This document shows positions 23,571-35,640 of a stretch of 64,000 bases of DNA, piece after piece. The notes under the pieces were generated by a model. It was not told the origin of the DNA. It saw only the letters and a list, made by a program, of their open reading frames with translations, and did no database searches. The stretch spans positions 1,984,001-2,048,000 of the forward strand of contig JAJFZO010000447.1 in the NCBI GenBank assembly GCA_021397835.1. The letters run 5' to 3'. The translations under genes and the position numbers were made by a program. Positions within the stretch are counted from its first letter, which is position 1; each line of letters starts with the position of its first letter. Source of the DNA: Moringa oleifera (Eukaryota; Streptophyta; Magnoliopsida; Brassicales; Moringaceae).

Positions 23571-24531
23571 GTGACCTTAACGACAACTGCCCCAATAACT
23601 TCTCACAGCAGGCGAAGCGAAAATTCACCTTAGGCTAATTTGCTACTCATTTTTGCTGCGAAAGAAATTGATGCACAAAAAGACTGATATTTCCAATGTT
23701 TTTCTGTATCAAAAACTTTCGCAGATAGAGCATACATTTTCCTTTTGGAGTAGCTTTTTCTCTTTGTTTCTCCTTTTCTAGTTTTTGAAATTTATGGTGT
23801 GCTCTGAAATAAAGAAGATTCGAAAAATAACCCTTTTGATTTTGTGGCTGATCTGAAAAGTGAGAGATAGTAGGGTCTTTGATATGAAGGAAACACTTTT
23901 GGAGATTATTGTTGTCCAATGGATGCACTTCCTAAATATGAGGGAAACTGGTAGGGATTTTGTATATGCTGGGGAATTAGCTGATTTTGTAGAGCCATTA
24001 TCTTCTTAGCCTAACTTATTTTACTTGTAAAAAGGGGGGCTAGGTAAATAATATTATACTTTGTTCCTGCTCAAAAGAAAAAAAAAAATGTTTGTTCTGA
24101 AAATTATGAAGTTCAGTGTATTTGCCAAATGATTAGAAAAATTATTGTCAGTGGTATATATTTTCATGGGAATAACTGCATTTTTTTGTGCAGTATGTGT
24201 AGCTCGTTGAAGTGATTTCAATCCTTATTTTTTAAGTTGCACTACAAAGCTTGAAAGTATTTAATCATATGACCGTTCCAGATGAGTTCAGTTGAATACT
24301 TTTCAGCTTATTCACGAGGAGCATGCCTATCATGCTGCATCATATTTGACCATACTTGTGTAATGAGAACATAAAGAAACTCATTTACTATTGCTTATAA
24401 CAGTGCTTGGGTTAGCTAAGCTTGCTTTAGCGTTAAGATCACTTAGATTCAAATGCAGTCTTCACTAGCTTTCCACTTTTGTTGAATCTGTGCGTCTGCT
24501 TCTCTTATATTAGGTCCGTAATCTAATGCAG

Positions 24532-24750
24532 GAGAAAAAGTCACTCTACATCCCCTCGACGCCATAAGAGTCGGTCGCCATCTTATAGACTCCGCAAAAG
24601 CCGATCTCCAACACCCAACCGCCATAAAAGACAAAGAAGTAGGACTTCCTCATTGTCTCCTTTACCAAAATCTTGCAGTCCAAGCATTGCATCAACTGAA
24701 CGCAAAAATGCCATTGAGAAATTAAAGAAAGAGGAGGAAGAAAAGAAAAG
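24532..24750 (+). CDS. ARGLU1-like protein, exon 2
   Basis: Acceptor TAATGCAG; the exon continues the basic/SR region (HKSRSPSYR, SRSPTPNRHKRQRSRTSSLS) and enters the conserved ERKNAIEKLKKEEEEKKR that begins the coiled-coil half. It ends phase 2 at donor GTAATG. Confidence 0.85.
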
Positions 24751-27531
24751 GTAATGTTATTTTCAGAAGTTTGAACGTCATTGGAATTCATGTTGATTCT
24801 TTATATAATTTATTTTAAATTTAGTCAACAGGCTTAAGCATGTGATGATTTTATGCAAGATTGCTATAAATTGATGATTGGTATTTGAAACACAAACATT
24901 TGCCGAATATCATTTATTTGACTATTACGTCAGAGAGAAACTTTTTTCTTGTGTTTGACTTGCCAAATTGACATGAGGTTTGCATAGAGTGACCCAAATA
25001 ACTGGATAAGTTTTATTTATTTTGTTCTTAAATGGATTTTATGGGGCCTATTGATGTTTGGTTATAAGCTCACATGGAATGAATTACGACATTACATGAC
25101 TTGTTATAGAATGAATTTGGCATTGTTTGTCGTGTTATCTCATTGTATTGCATCTTTGACAAGTCTGTCATGTTTATGGTAGTAAAATTAACCTCTATCA
25201 CCAATTGGATTGCTTTCTTTTTGTCCATTATTTGTTATGAATGTTTCTTAACATGGTCTTACGTGCAAATGATTTGGTATTATTCTCTTCTTGGTCTGTT
25301 GGTATTAAACATAATATTTCTATTGATGAATACAGCTTGATATTGATGTGTTTAGAAGTTAGCAATGTGAAAATAAATCCACAAATAACTTTCTTGAGCT
25401 CCTACCCTTAAACAAATTGGGGAGAGAAGAATTATTGATTTCTGTCTGTCTTAGGATGGCTGTAAGAGAAATGCAATAAAGCTGCTTAGAACTTATGCTA
25501 TCAATGCAGAAATCAGAATATAGAGCTCTTACATGATCATTTGATCACATGCTGGAGACATATTTTCCATGATTGATGCACTTTTGATCCCTTTCAAATT
25601 GTTGTCTTTTGGGTCAACTTTTATTTATAGCCCTTAATTCTCCACCTCAAGCTGTCAATTAAGGGGCAAGAACTCCCAACTTAATGCCCTAAGTGGCAAG
25701 GGAGCTTGAAAATGTGTCGCTAAAAATGTTTGCAAGCTGACTTTAGGATGAAAGAAACTGAGTGACCGGGTTTTCCATTCTTACCTTCTCAACAATGAAG
25801 CTGTAATTGAGCTCAATATGTCTTCTTCCAAGCATGGAAATCTGAATTTGCTCTCAGTTGCAATCTGTGAACTTCATAACTGAACAAGTTTGGAGGTTGC
25901 AATAGGGAAACTCCAATCTCATGAAGAAGGTAGGTCGACCTTGTTAGCCCGACCGATATGGAGACCATGGCATGATATTTGGGCTCTGGCCTTGAATGTC
26001 CCACGAGAGGTTGTTTCTTTGCATGCTATTAAATGCAATTAGCACCTGAAGAAGGGCAATAGCGATGATAGAGCATCAAGAGATGCCGTGGCTAGCCAAT
26101 TTGCATCACTAAATGCATATGGATGAGCTGTACTCTGAGAATACAGCTGAAAACCAAAATGTTTGATCCCTTGACATAAAAAAAATATGCATTTAATTGC
26201 AAATGTAAATATTAGAGTGTGCATGAGTTGGCAAGCAAGGTCAGGGCATTGGTAAGTGGAAGTAGATCCCTTGTTCCTTTTTTTTTTTTTTTCGCGGAGC
26301 TTACAATTATCTTTTATATGGCATCAATTCCTGACTTTTTATCTTCCATTTTTTTTCTCTTTTAATTTGCAACTTTGTCCTAGTGTAAGCAAAGTTGAAT
26401 GTGTGAAAAGAACAAAAACTGAAAATTTTCACTTTTATAAGTATAGTGACTTTGGTAAATTTTGTTTTGAAATTTCCAGAAATTAAAATTCTTACTTTCA
26501 GAATGCTTTAGCAAAACAGTGAATCTTTAAATCTCGGTCAAGTTAATTTGTTTATTAGAGGCCATCCGACTAGTAGACTGAAACTTCTTCATTTTAAATC
26601 CTTGCATTTTCCAATTCCTACATTTCAAAATTTTCAGAATTTTGAACTTCTCTGTCAACGTGGAACTTGAGAGAATTTCAGAAATTTCATCTCTCGAATT
26701 AAAGTGAACTATGCTTAATAGAGGCTTCTTGTTCCATGAAGCAAACTCAGCCAAGTTCCGGCTATTCAAAACTGTTTAAGGATGTTTAGGTGGGATTCCC
26801 CAATTTTTTATGCCAAATATCTTCTACTATTTTCCCGACTTGGAGTGTGATAAGCGTAAAGAAGTCTTCGATTTTGTCTTTAAACAGCTCTAAGGATAAG
26901 CTATAGATATCATTGGTTGGAATCTGTCCAGGTGGTTATATTGTCTGAGATTTAGCATGATCTATGTAATTAATTTTAAATGAAAGTTGATGGGAAGTAT
27001 ATCAAATGTCAGGAGTTTGCTTATCTTGCTTATCATTTGTGATCAGATGCCACTTCTTGACATTGAGATGCTTCATTGTTATGTTACAGTTCAGACTGGC
27101 ACGTGCACATACATGCACACATCTATATCTATTTACAGTTCATAAATATATGACAGATAATGGAATATCATGCCTCCTCAATAGTCTGAAAACTAGGTTT
27201 CAATCAGAGCGATGATTACTTTGACACATGGAACAGGTTACCTGCTCGAAAAAAAAAAAAAAAAACTTTCTGATGGAAACAACTGCACACTGCAAGTTCT
27301 TATTTTTTATGAACAATTGGTGATCATTTTTCTATTGTTCCACTTGAAACTTCATTTGTCATGGGGCAGAAACTTGTCTGAGGGATATGCCTCAAAAGCA
27401 TAAGCTTCATATTTTAGAGAGTTTGCAGATTTTATCTACCTGTTACTTTGTAGAAAGGATATTTGGTTTGTTTGCACTGCCTTGTTATTTAGTAATAAAG
27501 TACTTGTGGTTAACATTTTATTTGCTATTAG
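24751..27531 (+). other. ARGLU1 large intron (2.78 kb)
   Basis: GT-AG intron between phase-2 exons. It hosts an antisense copia fragment (about 25560-26215) and several T/A homopolymers (T14 near 26279, A16 near 27248). Confidence 0.8.
25560..26215 (-). mobile_element. Ty1/copia RNase H fragment inside ARGLU1 intron
   Basis: Minus-strand reading: IKHFGFQLYSQST, then AFSDANW, with a frame change near 26080. It continues with KKQPLVGHSRPEPKYHAMVS, YLLHEIGVSLLQPP and a degraded C-terminal part (QLANIFSDT). This is the end of copia pol, 'AF.DADWAG ... SRSSAEAEYRAMA ... LLHDLGV'. AATTAAGG-type purine-rich sequence after the coding end (about 25630) could be the polypurine tract. The fragment is truncated and antisense to the host gene. 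Confidence 0.75.
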
Positions 27532-27751
27532 ACTTCAACAGAAGGTTGGACTGAAAATACTAGAGGAAGAGACTGCAAGGAGACTGGAGGAAGCAATTCG
27601 GAAAAATGTTGAGGAAAGGCTAAATTCTGAGGAAGTTAAGTTAGAAATAGAGAGGCGTGTCAAAGAAGCCTATGAGAAATTGTTTGCTGATGTTGCAGCA
27701 CAGCTTGAAAAAGAAAAGGAAACTGCTTTTGCTGAGGCAAGGCAGAAAGAA
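27532..27751 (+). CDS. ARGLU1-like protein, exon 3 (coiled coil)
   Basis: Encodes EEETARRLEEAIRKNVEERL, then NSEEVKLEIERRVKEAYEKL, then DVAAQLEKEKETAF.EARQKE. This is the strongly conserved ARGLU1 helix with alternating E and K/R. Acceptor CTATTAG, donor GTAAGC, ending phase 0. Confidence 0.88.
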
Positions 27752-28061
27752 GTAAGCACCTTAACCGAGTTGTTTTTCATTCTTTTAAGGTGCTAGATAA
27801 ACGTCCATTGGTGTTTAGATGGTTTTATTTATTGCAGGGTTTTGTCTGAGAATTTCTTTCTACTGACCTTTCTGAAAATGATTGTCTTTCTCTGTTTCTT
27901 TTGTTTCTCATTTTTCTTTCACATGATGAGATGTCTTTTTTCATTCTATTTGTGGCATTGTTTTGAACAAGCCAGATTTTTTTTCATTATATGATCTTCC
28001 TCTGACAACCTTTGTTGTTGGGTTCTCATGGACATCTTGATATGAATTTGACAACCCACAG

Positions 28062-28216
28062 GAGCAAGCTCGAAGAGAGAGAGAAGAACTTGATAAAATG
28101 TTAGAAGAAAACAGGAGGCGGGTGGAAGAAGCTCAGAGGAGGGAAGCTCTGGAGCAGCAGCGGAAAGAGGAGGAACGTCACCGTGAACTGGAGCTTATTC
28201 AACGACAGAAGGAACG
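28062..28216 (+). CDS. ARGLU1-like protein, exon 4 and apparent premature end
   Basis: Encodes EQARREREELDKMLEENRRR, then VEEAQRREALEQQRKEEER and RQKER, ending at a possible donor GTACCG (28217). The family continues from here with a basic 'MRRKK' segment and an 'NQMKLLGKNKSRPKLSFALG'-like tail. I could not find that tail anywhere in the 3 kb before the next gene. If the donor is not used, translation runs 14 more codons to TAA at 28258. Either the last exon was lost, the gene uses the read-through end, or the exon is too diverged for me to see. Confidence 0.75.
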
Positions 28217-28260
28217 GTACCGTGTTAATTCAAATACAAATACTCCAAATTGGACTTAAG

Positions 28261-31231
28261 AGCTTATGTTGGCTTTCTTGTTGAAAGAAATTTCTTAGAA
28301 AAGGGAAATCTCAAAATTGAGTTGGAGACCATTTTGACAGCTTTTGTTATATTTGTATTGAGCTGTTGTCGAATTGGGTAACACCTTGGTTTTGGAGTTA
28401 AATAGTCTTTGCATGGTTGCATGATGCTTGCATGTAAATCGCTGTCGGTTTTATGTTTTTTTTTTTTTTTTCTTTCTCAACCTAGAAAATAGTAATTGTG
28501 CTAATTACAGTATGGGGATGTGCATCTGTTGGAATGGCAACGGCAGTGAGGCCTTTGATTTGAGCAGCTCTTATAGGGTTGGCTTGTTCTTTGCAACAAT
28601 AAAACATCAAGTGAAAAGGCCTTTCTTGTGGGATTTCAATTATTCCTATTTATCATCTGATCATTGAAAGGGTAAAGTAAAAGGAAGCAACAACTCAATT
28701 ATATTAAGGTGGTGATAAGTCTAATTGTGGAGCCTATCAAGTGGTCACTCTCACCAAGTTAGGTGGTGGGTGGGCATTGAGAAACAGGAGAGAGAATAAG
28801 ACCAGCGACCTTCTAGATCAATCTTAAATCTGAAGATAAAATGGTTAAAAGCCTAAAGAGACTGAAATGTGTGGTTTAATCAACCATCATTGACCTAGCA
28901 ATGGATGAATCACCTCAACATTGACTATCAAAGCTTACGGCGTCATCCAATAATAATAAAGTATTCAATGTACAATTCCCAGATGCAGGATATGAGGTTT
29001 TACTGCAGTGCAGCTTGTCTTCTTCTTGATATTTCATTTGAATGGCTCGATGGCTCTATATTTAATTTGGGTGAGGTGGGCTTGTGGGCAGATATCCATT
29101 GTGCAATTGTAAGATTAGGCATAGGAAAGTAGGTAAGCAATTTTTTAGAATTAGAAGGTACTGTTTAACGTCCTATCAGTCAGATAGCAAGCACCAACTG
29201 TTACGATACAAAAGAAAGGTCTTTGTTGAACATGATAAACTCATCAAATGAAGGAAGCCAAATTCCATTAGACTTAGGAATGGGTGAGAAAGTGAATGTG
29301 ATAGTTGCTTTTATAGAAAATAATGTCAAGGGATAGAGAGTATTATTACAAAGAGATGAGGCAATAATGTGGCCTTCAATGTTCAGGATTCATTATTATT
29401 TGCCTAACACCAACACTACCCAATAGAGAATCATAGGATTTGAGTAAGAGGTACCTTCACTCCAATGCCTGCCCTGTGGACCCAGTCCATCTTTTTCATT
29501 TCCATAATGCATGTAGAATACTAACATATGAACCTGACCCATTCACATTACTTTTGAGTCTGATATAAAGATCAATAAGAATTGCATGGGAATTTAACAT
29601 GTGTTGAGTTTTAAAAATAAAATTATGATACGTTATAATTCCATAAAATTAATAATTAACATTTTTTATTTTATATATTATAATTATAAATTACAAAATC
29701 ACTTCTTAAACTTCTAACTCAACACAAATTCAACATGCTTTCCACCTAAGTCTTATTTGATTTTGGATATAAGTTTGAGTATTCCAATTTTGATTTGATA
29801 AAATGGATTATGGTTACCAATTCTTGTCTGTCAAGAAGACAATTCAAAGATGATTGCGTAAGTTGAGTGATCATATATATATTTATCAAGTGCGGTAACT
29901 TAGGCCAATGATGTAAAAAGTGTGTACGATTCATTGTTGGATTTATTCATAAGTCTTAATCTCTAAGAAGCAACTGTGTGGGAAGATTACCGGCATTATA
30001 GGTTAAGCTTAGGCCTGTGTGTTTAAGGAAAAGAAAAGGATATGAAAATTCAGTGAGCTCTTATTATGACACTCCTCTTTCTTTAAGGTAGCCAAGCCTT
30101 GAGCTCCTTACGTTTCGCAATATCTTGCTTAAGTTTATCCAACAGGATCAAAAAAAGGAAGGAAGGCATCGCCCAAGGCGACTGTCATGTACCAACATAA
30201 TGGAAGTTTGAGGATAAAACAAAACTTCTGAAGTTATCAGAATTTCCATGTATTCAGGAATGTTTTGCAAACAGGAGATCAGATCATATGTATTAATAAG
30301 ATGACCTTTAATGGTTAGGAATATCTGTCATAAGCCCTACCTGTTAAAGACAATGAGCCTAAAGCTTTTGACAATATGGCATTAATTCAAGCATGGGCAA
30401 GAAAAAAGTATATAATTCATTGAAAATGTATGTAGTTACACCTAACTTGAATAGGACAATGAAATAACTTTTGTTTGCCATCCATTGCAAGTAACTAGTT
30501 AGCGCACCAACCCCTCCAATCAAATTGTCCTCAAGCTAGCTTTCTAAAATATATTAGTATAGAACACATTCTTCACTACTATTATCATAATCTTGATCGG
30601 AGAGAAACTGTACATTGGAGTAGACACAAAATGTTTGATCTGCCTTAGACACCAATCACAATCATCACCTTACACTTCTGTCATATGTCAATGATCAATG
30701 AAGATGGCATTCCAACCTGAAAAGGAAAATTATGGTATTTCTAAACTATTGTTAACCCGATTAAACTCAAATGTATTATACACTCCATTGAGAGGTATGC
30801 CATTAATGAAAGCATTAAAGGGCTGTCTCAAGAAATAATCAACAACAGGTATTTCTTACTTCAACTTAATTACAACCTTTTTAGATATTGTGGGATCTTA
30901 AGATTAAATTTTTATTTCTTTAATTATAGAAAAACAATAATTTGTATAAGAAAAGAAGAGGATTAAGGAAATGCATATTGGGGAATATGGGTGTTCTTCA
31001 CAAAAATAGTGCGCCATATATTATGTGGGTATTGTGGATCTCATTTTCCCCAACCACCACGAAAGACCCGGCCATTAGTTTTGCCTCTCTCAAGCTGGCA
31101 TGCTTTCTCTTCTCCCTTTATGTACACCTTCTCATCCTCTATCCTCTTCTCCTAGTTTTCCCCTCCATTTCTGCACTTGGATTTGCGTTCTTTTTGTGAC
31201 CATGTAAAGGCCACTTCTCCTCCTCACCCTC
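28261..31231. other. Intergenic between ARGLU1 and the aspartic protease
   Basis: About 3 kb with no recognised coding sequence. A small inverted repeat (AACATGTGTTGAGTTTTA near 29594 and its partner near 29715-29735) could be a 150-bp MITE. Scattered short open frames (28428, 28905, 29746, 30942) have no family resemblance. Confidence 0.5.
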
Positions 31232-31242
31232 TATATATATAA
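31232..31242 (+). promoter_or_regulatory. TATA box of the aspartic protease gene
   Basis: TATATATATAA, 89 bp before the chosen ATG at 31331. Transcription is expected to start near 31265-31275, which argues against the in-frame upstream ATG at 31268. Confidence 0.65.
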
Positions 31243-31330
31243 CATACTTGCCATCTTTCCTCTTACATTGTCACCCATTACTCATTCTGTCTCCATAAGG
31301 GCTTACATCTTTCTATACCATATAATTATC

Positions 31331-32659
31331 ATGGCTTCATTGTCTTTTTTGTCCTCTTTCACGTTAGTAGCAGCAGTCATATTGGTATTATTTGCCTCCC
31401 CAGCATTTACGACATCCAGGAGAGCTTTGGAGCACCTGGAAGTGAAAACTGGGTTCAGGGTCACGCTCAAACATGTTGATTCCGGCAAGAACTTGACCAA
31501 ATTTGAGCGTATCCAGCGTGGGATCAAGCGTGGTCAAAAGAGGTTGCAAAGGCTGAATGCTATGGTCTTGGCCTCCTTGGAGTCTGAGCTTCAGGCCCCT
31601 GTTCATGCTGGTAACGGTGAGTTCTTGATGAACTTATCCATCGGGACGCCACCAGAGAGTTATTCTGCAATCCTGGATACGGGGAGTGATCTGATATGGA
31701 CTCAGTGCAAGCCTTGCACGGATTGCTTCAATCAACCAACGCCAATATTCGATCCAAACAAGTCATCTTCTTTCTCTAAGTTACCATGCTCGAGTGAACT
31801 ATGTGAAGCACTGCCCCAGTCATCTTGCAATAATGGTTGTGAGTATCTGTATACCTATGGCGATTACTCTTCAACAGAGGGAATTCTGGCCACGGAAACA
31901 TTCACTTTCGGCGAGGTTTCTGTGTCGAATATTGGTTTCGGGTGCGGAGATTATAATGAGGGTGAGGGGTTCAGCCAAGGTGCAGGCCTGGTGGGGCTGG
32001 GGCGCGGACCTCTATCCCTTGTTTCACAGCTTAAGGAGCCCAAGTTCTCTTACTGCTTAACGTCAATCGATGGCAGCCAAGCTAGCACGCTGCTAATGGG
32101 GTCCCTAGCAAGTGTGAATAGCAGCGCATCAAGTGCAATGAAAACCACCCCTCTGATTCAAAGCCCATCGCAGCCCTCTTTCTACTATCTTTCTCTTGAA
32201 GGGATCAGTGTGGGCGACACTCGCTTACCCATCAAGCCATCGACTTTTGCCCTAAAAGATGATGGCAGCGGTGGCCTCATCATCGACTCTGGCACTACAA
32301 TCACCTACATAGAAGACAGCGCTTTTGATCTTGTCCAAAAAGAGTTCACTTCTCGCGTAAAACTGCCCGTGGACACCTCGGGTTCCACAGGGCTGCCACT
32401 TTGCTTCCAATTGCCATCGGATGCAGAACAAGTGGAGGTACCCAAGTTGGTATTTCATTTCAAAGGAGCTGACTTGGAATTACCGGAGGAAAACTACATG
32501 ATATCAGATGCAAGCATGGGAGTGCTTTGCCTGGCTATTGGGGGTGCCGAAGAAAATATGTCCATCTTTGGCAATGTTCAGCAGCAAAACATATTGATGC
32601 TGCATGATATTCAGAAGGAAACCTTGTCCTTCCTTCCTACAAAGTGCGACAAGTTGTGA
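31331..32659 (+). CDS. Nepenthesin-like aspartic protease (family A1B)
   Basis: Intronless, 442 residues. The start at 31331 gives a clean secretory signal peptide (MASLSFLSSF followed by a hydrophobic run to about residue 28). A prosegment with LKHVDSGKNLT and RIQRGIKRG follows. The two catalytic motifs are DTGSD (in LDTGSDLIWTQC, about residue 116) and DSGTT (in IIDSGTTITY). Between them is the cysteine-rich nepenthesin insert (CKPCTDC, CSSELC, CNNGC) and the YGDYSSTEG flap region. The C-terminus has SIFGNVQQQNI, a nepenthesin-type hallmark. Nepenthesins and CDR1-like proteases are secreted or apoplastic endopeptidases linked to defence and development; the substrate is unknown. An in-frame ATG 63 bp upstream would add 21 residues and is unlikely given the TATA position. 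All key residues are intact. Confidence 0.93.
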   Translation: MASLSFLSSFTLVAAVILVLFASPAFTTSRRALEHLEVKTGFRVTLKHVDSGKNLTKFERIQRGIKRGQKRLQRLNAMVLASLESELQAPVHAGNGEFLMNLSIGTPPESYSAILDTGSDLIWTQCKPCTDCFNQPTPIFDPNKSSSFSKLPCSSELCEALPQSSCNNGCEYLYTYGDYSSTEGILATETFTFGEVSVSNIGFGCGDYNEGEGFSQGAGLVGLGRGPLSLVSQLKEPKFSYCLTSIDGSQASTLLMGSLASVNSSASSAMKTTPLIQSPSQPSFYYLSLEGISVGDTRLPIKPSTFALKDDGSGGLIIDSGTTITYIEDSAFDLVQKEFTSRVKLPVDTSGSTGLPLCFQLPSDAEQVEVPKLVFHFKGADLELPEENYMISDASMGVLCLAIGGAEENMSIFGNVQQQNILMLHDIQKETLSFLPTKCDKL

Positions 32660-32784
32660 GTTACTTTGCGTAGTTATACATAGTTAGTCATTCATATTGT
32701 CCGTGGTTAAGTGTGTGTGTGTGCGCGGTGTGTTACTCCATGATGCCTCATTTAATTGCAAGGAAATGTTAGACAAAGGGTTTC

Positions 32785-32790
32785 AATAAA
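32785..32790 (+). terminator. Poly(A) signal of the aspartic protease gene
   Basis: AATAAA about 125 bp after the stop codon, in T/A-rich context. Confidence 0.6.
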
Positions 32791-33541
32791 AACCAGCATT
32801 TTCCATCTGAAATTATTAGCATTTTTTGTATATGTACCTGTGTGTTGGGCTTGCCAATCAGTTTGCTGTTAATCGTATAAGCAATCTAACAAATAGATGA
32901 TGAAAGAGGTGGGTTTTATGAAAATGGTCACTTGGCAGATCCTAAGGGGGTAATTGAATCAAGGAAGACCAGAATAGGCCCAGAAACCAATTCAAAGAAA
33001 TGAAGTTAAGGCCCAGACTTGACGGGCTTGTGGCCTTTATTGGACTCATCATCGAGCTCCCCTGATCACTGTCCATGACTCAAAAAAAAAGTGAAAATGG
33101 GAGTTGTGAGGGTGTGGAGGGCTATAATGGCGGGTTATATGTAGTGGCTCCAATTGTTTGGGACGACAGGACAGTACGCCCGACCCAACCATGAATGACA
33201 AAATCAGTCACCAAATTTGAGGAATTTATGATCACAACTCACCAAATTACATGCAATTTAATTTCGTCATATCAACATCTTCCTTGACTTTCTCCTTTTG
33301 TCTTCTTTCCTTCGGTTAGATTCTCCACTCCAATAACACACACACACAAAAGAATACATTGGCCTTGGGAAATGGTATCTTATCAGCATCTGATCTCAAT
33401 CAACGATTTAGTTTTCAGTCAGAAAGAAAGAGAAGCCACTAGGCATGGCGGCTGGTGCGTTGACGTCTTCCGCCGCCTACGCCCATGCCATTCATGAATG
33501 AGGACCTCATGACTTAATTACTTGTTACTGCCGCCTTTATA
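32791..33541. other. Intergenic to the MULE insertion site
   Basis: No gene recognised. This is the left flank of the Mutator-like element. Confidence 0.4.
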
Positions 33542-33550
33542 TTGTTTTCT
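33542..33550 (+). repeat. 9-bp target-site duplication, left
   Basis: TTGTTTTCT, identical to 43709-43717. Nine bases is the Mutator-superfamily length. Confidence 0.92.
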
Positions 33551-33700
33551 GGGGAAGTTTTATATTTAGCACTTCGCACATATGATTTTACAAAAATAAT
33601 TAATATTTTAAATTCATGTTTTTTTAGCACTTTCTGAACAGTTTCGGATCAAGATACCCTTAATGAAAAATAACAATTACATTCTTACTCACTTAAAAGA
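33551..33700 (+). repeat. MULE left terminal inverted repeat
   Basis: Pairs with 43560-43708. Shared features are the GRGGAA start, AGCACTTC at +17, AGCACTTTC at +75, and 'ATACCC...TTAA' near +105. The inner limit is fuzzy. Confidence 0.75.
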
Positions 33701-34415
33701 ATACTAAAAGTCAAACTAATATTTCCCCCCATTTTCGAACAGTGTCTTCGTCTCGTCTCGTCGCGTCTCTTGCAATCTCTCTCACTAGATTAAGTGATTT
33801 GTGTTTATTTTTACAAATCAATCACCAAGAAACGTCGAGGAACTATTGAAAGCATTGAAAATCTACAAAAGTATGTTTTAAAATGATTATTTCGGCATAA
33901 AGTTTAGAGTTTTTGCATTTTAGATACCCACGAACCAAATTTTCTTATGACGTTTGATTCTCCATTTTCGTTTACATGTTTACTTTTACTTTTGTATATG
34001 AAAACTTGATTAAATGCTTCTGTCATGTTTTAAATGATTTAAGTTGCTAGTTCATGAATTTCTAATGACTGGGTATGTCAGTGTGTATTATTTTCATTTT
34101 TCTTTCAATGCTTTGAAGTTGATTCATTTTTTTGAGAACATTGGGTATGTTGGTGTGTATTATGTGCGTGAACTGCGTTTTACTCTTTCATTTGTGATGC
34201 TTGACCTTAAATTTCGCAAACAAATGTTGCTACCAGGGGTTTTAGTCATATGAATCTTAACGTATTATTAAAAATCATAATAACTTTTAGGAAATTGTTT
34301 CTTCTTTCATAAATTCGTATCAACATCTTAAGTTTTGGTATCAATTTTTTTAATTTCATATCAACATTTTATAAATTCTTAATATGTTCATTCATTATTT
34401 TTTTTTCCTGTACAG
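33701..34415 (+). promoter_or_regulatory. 5' region of the MULE Ulp1 gene
   Basis: Starts with a TCGTCTCGTCTCGTCGCGTC run near 33750. It contains a local duplication of 'GGTATGT.(A/T)GTGTGTATTAT' (34072 and 34143) and, close to the ATG, TCGTATCAACATCTTA-type copies of the element's dispersed motif (34317-34375). An upstream non-coding exon is possible. Confidence 0.45.
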
Positions 34416-35474
34416 ATGGATGTTACTAAGAAATATTTGATTCCTAAAGAGAGTTGGAAGCTGTCAGCCAGAGTATTAAAGCACTGTGATACTGATGTTG
34501 TATCAAATATAAAACGTGTTTTGAATGACTCTCAAAGGCAGAAGTTCAATACCACCTGCCTTGGTCACTTCTTGGAAGTGAATGAAGTTTTCATATTTTC
34601 TGGCTTAATCATCCACAATTTACTACTTCGACAGATTGAGCAACCTAATGATGAAGAAATGTGGTTTCGACTTGGGAAGCATGAAGTACGTTTTGGTAAG
34701 GAAGAATTTTGTTTAATCACCGGGTTGAGATTTGGAGAGCTACCAGACACAAATTTGATTGCACCAAATCAGTTTGGCATCCATGCTAAGTATTTTGATG
34801 GGAAGAACAAGGTTACCACTAGTTCTGTTAAGTCAAAACTACTTGAAGGAGAATTTGATGAAGATTCCGATGATGCAGTGAAGCTTGCATTGGTTTACTT
34901 ACTCAATGCCTTCATCAGAGGCAGTGATGAGCGACAACATATCCCCCAGTGGCATTTTCATCTTGTTGATAACTTAGAAGCATTCAATAGCTTTCCCTGG
35001 GGTACCTTAGTCTACTGTAACTCATTGAGGTATTTCAAAACCGCTCTAACCATTCGAAATACTCAACGTAGAGAATTATCATATAACATATTTGGTTTTG
35101 TATGGGCACTACAGGTATTAAACTCGTTGGTATCTATGTTTATTTATTTTTATGTTTTTATTTACTTTTTCAAAGACTTTGCAATACCTAACTTATCTTT
35201 TTATTCTAAGATTTTTGCATTTGAGGTGATACCTATCACGAAGCAGCATGCCACACGAACAGTAAGATCACCATTGCCTAGAATTTGCTGGTGGAAATTT
35301 GATCATAAGCCACATAGTGGCCACTGTAAGAGAATTTTTACAAATAAGGTACGTTTAAATTCGTATCATTATTGATTGAATTCATATGCAATATATTATT
35401 TCACTCCATCATTCACACTATCGTGACAACACTTAGAAATCATTATAACAATAGTGAAGTCTTTGTTTTTCTTA

Positions 35475-35640
35475 CATAAACGTGTCAAGATTTATCATAT
35501 TCGTACCAAGATTAACTATATCGTGTCAAGATTTATCATATTCGTACCAAGATTAACTATATCGTGCCAAGATTCACCATTTCGTGCCTAGTTTTACTAT
35601 TTACGTGACATCTTTTAAAGTCTAAAATCAGACTTTCGTG
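35475..35640 (+). repeat. About 20-bp TCGTG motif array in Ulp1 intron 2
   Basis: Six or more tandem monomers of the type TCGTGTCAAGATTTATCATA / TCGTACCAAGATTAACTATA, alternating so that a 41-bp dimer repeats (35481, 35522). All read TCGTG on the plus strand. Confidence 0.85.

Noticed and set aside
31268..31330. Upstream in-frame ATG of the aspartic protease
   Set aside because: Only about 26 bp from the TATA box, near the expected transcript start, and it would put 21 residues before a good signal peptide.
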